Source: Betaproteobacteria bacterium UBA5582 (GTDB taxonomy: Bacteria > Pseudomonadota > Gammaproteobacteria > Burkholderiales > Rhodocyclaceae). From it: a DNA stretch of 22,065 nucleotides. The notes under the pieces are model-generated. The model did no database searches, had not been told where the DNA came from, and saw only the letters and a list, made by a program, of their open reading frames with translations. The position numbers and the translations under genes were made by a program. The stretch covers positions 1 to 22,065 of the forward strand of contig DILW01000025.1 of assembly GCA_002425245.1 (NCBI GenBank). Reading direction: 5' to 3'. Below, one piece after another: positions 14,405-22,065 of this stretch (position 1 is its first letter; every line of letters begins with the position of its first letter).

Positions 14405-17122
14405 TTATGCTTCCGGCGCCGCCTTGGCCAGGGGTACCGTGAAAATGAAGGTGGCACCGGCTCCCGGCGCACTTTCCACCCAAAGCTTACCACCAAAGTA
14501 CTCGACGATTTGCCGGCTGATCGGCAGTCCGAGACCGGTTCCCTGCGGCTTGTCGGTCATCGTGTTGCCACCCTGGCGAAATTTCTCGAAGATCACCCCG
14601 CACTCTTCGGCAGTCAGTCCGGGACCGTTGTCGGCAACCGATACCTGGAGCAGGTTTTTCTCCCTGGCGACGACCACGGAAACGCTGCCGCTGGCCGGTG
14701 CGACGAACTTGACCGCATTCGACAACAGGTTGACCACCACCTGCATCAGCCGGTCGCGGTCGGCCAAGACAACAGGCAAACCCTCGGCGATATCGATGCT
14801 CAGGTGCACACCCTTTTCCCGGTAGAGCGGCCCCAGCGCTTCGCCGGCCTCGCGCACCACGTCGCCGACATTGACTTCGCCCGTCGTCCACTCGGCACGC
14901 CCCGACTCCAGCTTGGCCATGTCGAGAATCTGGTTGATCAGCCGTGTCAGCCGCTCGGTCTCGCTGACGATGATGCCGAGGAAACGGCGCCGTTGCTCCA
15001 GCTCGACCTTGGGATCGTCGAACAGCATCTCGGACAAGGCGCGGATCGAGGTCAGCGGCGTGCGCAACTCGTGGGTCACGGTCGAGATGAAATCGTCCTT
15101 CATCCGGTCCAGTTCGCGCAGGCGCTCGTTGGCCTCGCGCAGTTCGGCGGTGGCCGCCTCCAGTGCCTGCTGCTTGGCCTCCAGTTCGCGGCTATGGGCG
15201 CGGACCTGGGTCGCCTCGTCGAGGATGTCGAGCACTTCCTCAAGGCCGAGATCCTCTTCCCGCGTCACGCTCGATACCATCGCCCGCGCACTGGCCGAAC
15301 CGATCGCCCCGGCCAGCTCGGTTTCGGCGAAATGCACGAATTCTGCATCGGCTGGCAGGCTGCGCCAATCGCTGACACGCCGGGTGCGTGCATAGCCGGC
15401 CAGTTGCTGGCGCGCGCGCTGCGGCCCGAGGAAACGTTCGAGCAGGGTCGCCAGTTCGCTGAGCGATGCATTGCCGCGCCACAGGCGACTGTCCGGCACC
15501 CGCTGGGCGTGGCGGAAAACATCGACGAAGCGCTCGGCCTGTCCGGCTTCCAGCGCATCCGGCCGGCTGTGGAGCGAGACCGCGATATAGGCGCCGATGT
15601 TGGCCAGCATGCTCCACCACAGGCAATGCGAAATCTCGTCCAGACCGCTCAGGCCGAACAGCGCCTGGGCACGCAACCAGTCGATGCCAAACAGGCCATG
15701 CTCGACGAAGCTGCTGTCGATCCAGCCCGACTTGGCGAAGGACGGCAGCAACAGGGTATACAACCACACCGAAAAACCGCACAGCAAACCGGCCAGCGCC
15801 CCGGCGCGCGTCCCCTGCTTCCAGTACATGCCGCCGAACAATGCCGGCGCGAACTGGGCGACAGCGGCAAAGGAGATCAGACCGATGCCGACCAGGGCGT
15901 AAGCCTCCCCGGCAGCCTTGAAATAGATGTAGCCAAGCAAGAGGATGAGCGCAATGGCTACCCGCCGGATACCGATCAGCAAACCCGACAGATCGCTCTG
16001 CTGCTGCCGCTGCAACCAGCGGGAGCGAAGCAGTGCCGGCATCACCAGGTCGTTGCAAATCATCGTCGACAAGGCGATGGTCTCGACGATGACCATCCCG
16101 GTTGCCGCCGACAAGCCACCAATGAAAACCAGCAGCGCCAGCGACTCAGCCCCCTGCGACAAGGGCAACGTCAGCACGAAGGTGTCAGGATTGCCCCCCT
16201 GAGCGCCGAAGTGTAGCAAACCGCCAAGCGCCACCGGCAGCACGAAGATGTTGATCAGCAGGAGGTAGAGCGGAAACAGCCAGACCGCCCGCTTGAGATG
16301 CGACTCGTCCACGTTCTCGACCACCATCACCTGGAACTGCCGCGGCAGAAAAACGATGGCCAGGCCGGAAAGCAGGATCATCGACGCCCAGGCGCCGGCC
16401 CGGCTGCTGTCAAGCTGCAGCAGGCCGGCCAACTCGGGATGCGCCAGCGCCCGCTGGAAGACGTCGACAAAGCCGCCGTACATGCCATAGGTAACGAACA
16501 CGCCAACGGCGACGAAGGCCAGCAGCTTGACCACCGATTCGAAAGCAACCGCCGCCACCATGCCCTCGTGGCGCTCGGTCGCGTCGAGATGGCGGGTACC
16601 GAAAAGAATGGTGAACAAGGCCAGCACGCCGGCCACCAGGAAGGTCGAGTCGACTCCCCACAGATGGATGGTATGCCCCGGCTGGTCGAACAGGACAGCG
16701 AGACTGGCAGCCACGGCCTTCAGCTGCAGGGCGATGTAGGGCACGATGCCAATCACCGCGATGACGGTGACCAGACCGGCCAGCAACTGGCTCTTGCCGT
16801 AGCGCGAGGCGATGAAGTCGGCAATCGAGGTGATGCGCTGCGCCTTGGCGATGCGGATCATCTTGATGATGACGCCGACGCAAAGGAGCATCAGGGTCGG
16901 CCCGAGGTAGATGGTGAGAAAGGAGAGTCCGCCCGAGGTCGCCCGGCCGACACTGCCGAAAAAGGTCCACGAAGTGCAATAGACCGCCAGCGACAGTCCG
17001 TAAACATTCGCCGAGATGATCGAGCGGCCGGCGTCTGCCCGCGCGTCACCGAAACGGGCGATGGCGAACAGCACCCCGACATAGGTGGCCGACAGCAGGA
17101 CGACGAACCAACCGGACAGCAT
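14405..17122 (-). CDS. crbS: SLC5-STAC-histidine kinase (CrbS/CbrA-type sensor)
   Basis: This 905-aa sensor has an N-terminal SLC5/SSF transporter-like domain (~1-500, about 13 helices; YCTSWTFFGSVGRATSGGL and ITSIADFIASRYGKS are family motifs). A STAC domain follows (~520-615, ending FAETELAGAIGSASARAM). After a coiled coil come the kinase H-box VTHELRTPLTSIR (H684), N-box NLLSNAVKF, ADNGPGL and GTGLGLPIS. All kinase motifs are intact. No PAS domain is obvious between STAC and kinase. CrbS controls acs and acetate transport in Vibrio and Pseudomonas, and this gene lies beside acs and a symporter, so CrbS is the best name; CbrA is the alternative. I use ATG 17120-17122, which overlaps the upstream stop (TGATG); GTG 17125 is also possible. 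Confidence 0.83.
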   Translation of the reverse strand: MLSGWFVVLLSATYVGVLFAIARFGDARADAGRSIISANVYGLSLAVYCTSWTFFGSVGRATSGGLSFLTIYLGPTLMLLCVGVIIKMIRIAKAQRITSIADFIASRYGKSQLLAGLVTVIAVIGIVPYIALQLKAVAASLAVLFDQPGHTIHLWGVDSTFLVAGVLALFTILFGTRHLDATERHEGMVAAVAFESVVKLLAFVAVGVFVTYGMYGGFVDVFQRALAHPELAGLLQLDSSRAGAWASMILLSGLAIVFLPRQFQVMVVENVDESHLKRAVWLFPLYLLLINIFVLPVALGGLLHFGAQGGNPDTFVLTLPLSQGAESLALLVFIGGLSAATGMVIVETIALSTMICNDLVMPALLRSRWLQRQQQSDLSGLLIGIRRVAIALILLLGYIYFKAAGEAYALVGIGLISFAAVAQFAPALFGGMYWKQGTRAGALAGLLCGFSVWLYTLLLPSFAKSGWIDSSFVEHGLFGIDWLRAQALFGLSGLDEISHCLWWSMLANIGAYIAVSLHSRPDALEAGQAERFVDVFRHAQRVPDSRLWRGNASLSELATLLERFLGPQRARQQLAGYARTRRVSDWRSLPADAEFVHFAETELAGAIGSASARAMVSSVTREEDLGLEEVLDILDEATQVRAHSRELEAKQQALEAATAELREANERLRELDRMKDDFISTVTHELRTPLTSIRALSEMLFDDPKVELEQRRRFLGIIVSETERLTRLINQILDMAKLESGRAEWTTGEVNVGDVVREAGEALGPLYREKGVHLSIDIAEGLPVVLADRDRLMQVVVNLLSNAVKFVAPASGSVSVVVAREKNLLQVSVADNGPGLTAEECGVIFEKFRQGGNTMTDKPQGTGLGLPISRQIVEYFGGKLWVESAPGAGATFIFTVPLAKAAPEA

Positions 17123-17316
17123 CACTTGCCCTGGCGTTCGGCAACCCGCGCCGCGAGCAGGATCAACACGCCCCAGACGCCGAACAGATAAAGGAAAATC
17201 GCCGGAATACCGGCCACCTCACCTTGCGGCAGGCCGAGCACGGGAAAACTCAGCAGCGGCACGCCGAACAGCGCCAAGGCGCCAAGACGCTGGCGGACTG
17301 GACTGAGTCGTTTCAC
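17122..17316 (-). CDS. 64-aa two-helix membrane protein coupled to the sensor kinase gene
   Basis: The GTG at 17314-17316 is preceded by TGGAGG eight bases upstream. The product has a basic N-terminus (MKRLSPVRQR), a hydrophobic hairpin at 12-28 and 36-56 (AIFLYLFGVWGVLILLAARV), and a short charged tail. Its stop overlaps the kinase start. It resembles the small membrane partners of SLC5 transporters (DUF4212, DUF485) in size and topology. By position it matches cbrX, the small gene reported to be translationally coupled to cbrA in Pseudomonas; I cannot confirm sequence homology. A role as small subunit of the sensor's transporter domain, or as a coupling ORF, is inferred. Confidence 0.75.
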   Translation of the reverse strand: MKRLSPVRQRLGALALFGVPLLSFPVLGLPQGEVAGIPAIFLYLFGVWGVLILLAARVAERQGK

Positions 17317-17423
17317 CGGATTGTCCTCCAGAAGTGGAAAACGGCCGGCACGCCAGGCGTGCCAGCCGTCTTTGGCATGCAGTCTGATGCGACCACACGG
17401 GAGGTCACCTTATGGGCGACCAT
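17313..17423 (-). CDS. 36-codon ORF at the head of the sensor operon
   Basis: The ATG at 17421-17423 follows AAGGAGG with a five-base spacer, the best ribosome site in the window. The 36-aa product begins MVAHKVTSRVVASDCMPKTA and ends VFHFWRTIR; no signal peptide or membrane helix is seen. Its TGA (17313-17315) overlaps the GTG of the next gene by GTGA, a standard translational-coupling junction. A strong inverted repeat lies inside the frame at 17341-17369. These three facts suggest a genuine small gene or leader peptide that sets translation of the downstream membrane protein and kinase. I recognise no family. It is too short to be judged on codon use alone. Confidence 0.55.
   Translation of the reverse strand: MVAHKVTSRVVASDCMPKTAGTPGVPAVFHFWRTIR
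17341..17369 (-). repeat. Inverted repeat within the 36-codon ORF
   Basis: ACGGC-n-GGCACGCC-n-GGCGTGCC-n-GCCGT forms a long, GC-rich hairpin with a tight loop. On the minus strand it is followed by TTTTCC, so it could end transcription weakly or act as an attenuator. The ribosome site of the next gene lies just downstream (about 17325-17330), so translation of the small ORF would melt it (inference). Confidence 0.5.
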
Positions 17424-17451
17424 TGTCTCCTCCTTGCCCTTTTTGTCTGAG

Positions 17452-17478
17452 GGTCCGGCGTGGCAAGCTCGCCGGACC
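17452..17478 (-). repeat. Hairpin in the acs-sensor intergenic region (second)
   Basis: GGTCCGGCG (17452-17460) and CGCCGGACC (17470-17478) form a perfect 9-bp stem with a 9-base loop. There is no T-run on either strand, so it is not a standard intrinsic terminator. It lies 29 bp upstream of the 36-codon ORF. Confidence 0.6.
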
Positions 17479-17490
17479 GTGGGTACTGCG

Positions 17491-17514
17491 GCGACCGGAT
17501 TGAAGTCCGGTCGC
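17491..17514 (-). repeat. Hairpin just after acs (first)
   Basis: GCGACCGGA (17491-17499) and TCCGGTCGC (17506-17514) form a perfect 9-bp stem with a 6-base loop, 10 bp after the acs stop. Like its neighbour it lacks a T-run. The two stems may protect the acs mRNA 3' end or reduce read-through into the sensor operon (inference). Confidence 0.6.
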
Positions 17515-17524
17515 GGGTGCCACC

Positions 17525-19489
<1,965 letters not shown>

Positions 19490-19516
19490 ATTTATTCTCC
19501 TCTGCGGTACTTCGCG

Positions 19517-19522
19517 ATTATG
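19517..19522 (-). promoter_or_regulatory. -10 box candidate of acs
   Basis: CATAAT reads on the minus strand 27 bp before the acs ATG; there is no recognisable -35 at the right spacing, as expected for an activator-dependent promoter. This is a tentative call. Confidence 0.3.
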
Positions 19523-19572
19523 TTGAAACAACCGATCGGATCGCGGGCAGGACCCACGATGTAATTAAGCCG

Positions 19573-19610
19573 TTGACCGTGTCGCGCCGCACTCCCCGGA
19601 CATCGGTCAA
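19573..19610. promoter_or_regulatory. Dyad in the acs-fumarase intergenic region, possible regulator site
   Basis: TTGACCGTGTC (19573-19583) and GACATCGGTCAA (19599-19610) are inverted copies differing by one inserted base, with a 15-bp spacer. The dyad lies about 60-80 bp upstream of the candidate acs -10, a typical activator position. The rest of 19490-19794 (305 bp) holds the two promoters and no further ORF that I can support. Confidence 0.4.
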
Positions 19611-19703
19611 GGCATGATTACACGATGATATTCTTACAAAGGCCTTACGAAATCACGCTGCGGCGCAGCATTCCCGGATTCGTCGGGTTGTCGCCGGCCC
19701 CCG

Positions 19704-19712
19704 TGCTAGAAT
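19704..19712 (+). promoter_or_regulatory. Extended -10 promoter of the fumarase-murI unit
   Basis: TGCTAGAAT matches TGnTAtAAT with one change. It would start transcription near 19719, giving a leader of about 75 nt to the ATG at 19795. No good -35 is seen. Confidence 0.5.
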
Positions 19713-19794
19713 TTTGCCCCGTCGTTCCGGAGTCAAGCCCACGTTTACCCGTCCGGAACCGCCACGACAAACAACCAGATAACCGGAGTTGCGC

Positions 19795-21333
19795 ATGACC
19801 GCCATCAAGCAGGAAGACCTGATCCAGTCCGTCGCCGATGCCTTCCAGTACATCAGCTACTACCACCCGCTCGATTACATCAAGGCGCTCGGTGAAGCCT
19901 ACGAGCGCGAGGAAGCCCCCGCCGCCAAGGACGCCATCGCCCAGATCCTGACCAACTCGCGCATGGCCGCCGAAGGCCATCGCCCGATCTGCCAGGACAC
20001 CGGCATCGGCATGGTCTTCATCAAGGTCGGCATGCAGGTCACCTGGCCGGATGCCACCATGAGCATCCAGGAAATGATCAACGAGGGCGTGCGTCGCGCC
20101 TACGCCAACCCGGACAATCCGCTGCGCGCTTCCGTGCTGGCCGACCCGGCCGGCGCCCGCAAGAACACCAAGGACAACACCCCGGCCGTGGTGCATTTCG
20201 AGATCGTCGAAGGCCATCACGTCGAGGTCATCTGCGCGGCCAAGGGCGGCGGCTCGGAAGCCAAGTCCAAGTTCGCCATGCTCAACCCGTCCGACGATCT
20301 GGTCGACTGGGTCTTGAAGAAGATTCCGGAAATGGGCGCCGGCTGGTGTCCGCCGGGGATCATCGGCATCGGCATCGGCGGCACGCCGGAAAAGGCGATG
20401 CTGCTGGCCAAGGAATCGATCATGGCGCCGGTGGACATCCATGAACTGAAGGCGCGTGGCCCGCAGAACCGCGCCGAGGAACTGCGTCTCGAACTGTTCG
20501 AGAAGATCAACGCGCTCGGCGTCGGCGCCCAGGGCCTCGGCGGCCTGACCACCGTGCTCGACGTCAAGGTGCTGGACTATCCCTGCCACGCCGCCAACCT
20601 GCCGGTTGCCCTGGTGCCGAACTGCGCCGCGACCCGCCACTGCCACTTCCACCTGGACGGCAGCGGCCCGGCCAAGCTGGAAGTGCCGAAGCTGGAAGAC
20701 TGGCCGGCCGTCACCTGGACGCCGGACCTGAAGTCGGCGACCCGCGTCAATCTCGACACCCTGACCAAGGAAGAAGTCGCCTCCTGGAAGGTCGGCCAGA
20801 AGCTGCTCCTGAACGGCAAGATGCTCACCGGCCGCGACGCCGCGCACAAGCGCATCGCCGACATGCTGGCAGCGGGTGAAAAGTTGCCGGTGGACTTCAC
20901 CAACCGCATCATCTACTACGTTGGCCCGGTCGATCCGGTGCGTGACGAAGTCGTCGGCCCGGCTGGCCCGACCACCGCCACCCGCATGGACAAGTTCACC
21001 CGCATGATGCTGGAAAAGACCGGCCTCATTTCGATGGTCGGCAAGTCCGAGCGCGGTCCGGTTGCCATCGAGGCGATCAAGGACAACAAGAGTGCCTACC
21101 TGATGGCCGTCGGCGGCGCTGCCTACCTGGTCGCCAAGGCGATCAAGTCGGCCAAGGTGGTCGGCTTTGCCGATCTCGGCATGGAAGCCATCTACGAGTT
21201 CGACGTCCAGGACATGCCGGTGACGGTGGCCGTGGACTCGGGGGGCACCAGCGCGCACATCACCGGCCCGGCCGAGTGGGAAAAGCGGATCGCCTCGGGC
21301 GAATTCAAGGGTATCGCGGTGACCGGCGCTTGA
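19795..21333 (+). CDS. fumA: Class I fumarate hydratase ([4Fe-4S], oxygen-sensitive)
   Basis: This 512-aa single-chain class I fumarase interconverts fumarate and malate in the TCA cycle. Three cluster cysteines are present: C66 (PICQDTG), C185 (GWCPPG) and C277 (VPNCAATRH). Their spacing (119 and 92) is close to that known for FumA/FumB-type enzymes. Other class motifs are CAAKGGGSEAKSKF, GIGGTPEKAM, GLGGLTTVLDVKV, and YYVGPVDP followed by GPAGPTTATRMDKF. The ATG at 19795 with CCGGAG six bases upstream is preferred to the TTG two codons earlier. Its TGA overlaps the murI start, so the two are co-transcribed. Some annotations would use fumB; the class is certain, the letter is not. Confidence 0.95.
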   Translation: MTAIKQEDLIQSVADAFQYISYYHPLDYIKALGEAYEREEAPAAKDAIAQILTNSRMAAEGHRPICQDTGIGMVFIKVGMQVTWPDATMSIQEMINEGVRRAYANPDNPLRASVLADPAGARKNTKDNTPAVVHFEIVEGHHVEVICAAKGGGSEAKSKFAMLNPSDDLVDWVLKKIPEMGAGWCPPGIIGIGIGGTPEKAMLLAKESIMAPVDIHELKARGPQNRAEELRLELFEKINALGVGAQGLGGLTTVLDVKVLDYPCHAANLPVALVPNCAATRHCHFHLDGSGPAKLEVPKLEDWPAVTWTPDLKSATRVNLDTLTKEEVASWKVGQKLLLNGKMLTGRDAAHKRIADMLAAGEKLPVDFTNRIIYYVGPVDPVRDEVVGPAGPTTATRMDKFTRMMLEKTGLISMVGKSERGPVAIEAIKDNKSAYLMAVGGAAYLVAKAIKSAKVVGFADLGMEAIYEFDVQDMPVTVAVDSGGTSAHITGPAEWEKRIASGEFKGIAVTGA

Positions 21334-22065
21334 AGACTGTCGGCGTCTGGGACAGCGGTGTCGGCGGCCTGAGCGTGCTGCGGGCCTTGCTGGCCGAGTT
21401 GCCCGAGGTCCGCTTCGTGTACGTTGCCGACAGTGCTTTCGCGCCCTACGGGGGCCGCAGCGCCGAGGTGATCACCGAACGTGCCCTGTGCCTCACCGAC
21501 GCCTTGCTGAAGAAGGCGCCCCTGGATGCCATGGTGGTGGCCTGCAATACGGCCACGGCAGGTGCCATCGATGCTCTTCGCGCACGTCACGTCAACCTGC
21601 CGGTGGTGGGTGTCGAGCCTGCACTCAAGCCTGCGGCACTATCCAGCCGCACCGGTCATGTGGGCGTGCTCGCCACCCGTGGCACCCTGGTCAGCCGGCG
21701 ATATGCCGACCTGGTATCCCGTACCAAGGCAGCGTTCCCAAACGTGCATTTCAGCAGCCAGGCCTGTGAAGGTCTGGCCGATGCCATCGAGCAGGCCGAC
21801 CAGGCACAGGTGAAGCGCCTGTGCCAAAAGGCATGGATCGACCTGAACGGGCAGTCTCCGGACCGGGCTCCCATTGATCAGCTCGTGCTGGGTTGCACCC
21901 ACTACCCGTTCGCCCGCGATGAACTTGAGCAGATCTGCGGTCCGCAGGTGCATCTGATCGACCCGGCCGAAGCCGTGGCCCGTCAGGCGCGCCGCGTGCT
22001 CTCTTCCGATCTTGTCAAGCCATTGACCTTACCCTGCCCTCAGCCCATGGTCGAATGGCTTGACA
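21330..22065 (+). CDS. murI: Glutamate racemase, 3' end outside the window
   Basis: The gene starts at TTG 21330-21332, overlapping the fumarase stop by four bases (TTGA), and is still open at the window end after 245 codons. Glutamate racemase makes D-glutamate for peptidoglycan. It shows VWDSGVGGLSVL (D8, S9), PYGGRS, the first catalytic cysteine in VVACNTATA (C72), PVVGVEPALKPAA, and the second cysteine in LGCTHYPF (C189). The usual length is about 260-285 aa, so only the last few tens of residues are missing. There is no ribosome site of its own, so translation depends on coupling with fumarase. Some relatives have a slightly longer N-terminus, but the upstream frame closes quickly. Confidence 0.93.
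   Translation, partial: MKTVGVWDSGVGGLSVLRALLAELPEVRFVYVADSAFAPYGGRSAEVITERALCLTDALLKKAPLDAMVVACNTATAGAIDALRARHVNLPVVGVEPALKPAALSSRTGHVGVLATRGTLVSRRYADLVSRTKAAFPNVHFSSQACEGLADAIEQADQAQVKRLCQKAWIDLNGQSPDRAPIDQLVLGCTHYPFARDELEQICGPQVHLIDPAEAVARQARRVLSSDLVKPLTLPCPQPMVEWLD

Noticed and set aside
17341..17369. Plain intrinsic terminator for acs
   Set aside because: The T-run is only four bases, and the hairpin lies inside a well-supported small ORF; kept as an inverted repeat with possible attenuator role.
19645..21258. Long minus-strand open frame (537 codons) opposite the fumarase gene
   Set aside because: It is the mirror of a GC-rich coding gene with strong third-position bias; the product is His/Asp/Gly-rich with no recognisable domain, while the plus strand encodes a complete class I fumarase.
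21338..21356. Possible LexA box near the start of murI
   Set aside because: The CTGT and ACAG halves are separated by 11 bases, not 8, and the site lies inside coding sequence.

Overview
The window is GC-rich, densely packed chromosomal DNA. Its gene content (SLC5-fused acetate-type sensor kinase, acs, class I fumarase followed by murI, DUF4212/VC_2705-type symporter, stand-alone CZB protein) fits a betaproteobacterium, most likely in or near the Rhodocyclales (Dechloromonas/Azonexus-like). That placement is inferred from protein style and synteny, not from a marker gene. I see no rRNA, tRNA, IS element or CRISPR array.

Left part (1-5486) holds unrelated small units. On the minus strand there is a DUF2975 membrane protein with a YozG-like Xre regulator. 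Next come a frameshifted LysR C-terminal relic, creA, a tandem-flavodoxin oxidoreductase, a YkgJ-type cysteine-cluster protein and a BASS-family transporter. A previously unlisted 56-codon ORF follows; its promoter overlaps a full CTGT-N8-ACAG LexA box. The last gene of this part is a stand-alone CZB zinc-binding protein.

Centre and right (5487-17423, minus strand) look like one long operon of about 12 kb lying directly downstream of acs. In transcription order it contains a 36-codon ORF with a near-perfect Shine-Dalgarno, a 64-aa two-helix membrane protein, an SLC5-STAC-histidine kinase (CrbS/CbrA type), a lone receiver domain, and a membrane PAS pseudo-kinase fused to an intact DEDDh exonuclease. 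It continues with a short DUF294 nucleotidyltransferase, a cNMP-CBS-CBS-DUF294 protein, a DEDDh-fold protein that has lost its catalytic residues, a VC_2705-type Na+/solute symporter, its DUF4212 partner and a 90-aa membrane protein. Most junctions are overlaps or gaps of a few bases. The likely theme is sensing, uptake (symporter) and activation (Acs) of acetate or another short carboxylate. The signalling layer contains two exonuclease/nucleotidyltransferase pairs whose biochemical role is not established.

Right edge (19490-22065): an intergenic region between acs and the divergent fumarase gene contains an extended -10 promoter and a dyad. Class I fumarate hydratase follows, then murI starting at TTG and overlapping the fumarase stop; murI runs off the window.

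The most interesting items are the sensor operon with its pseudo-kinase/exonuclease fusion and paired exo/NTase modules, the 36-codon ORF at its head, and the LexA-boxed small ORF.
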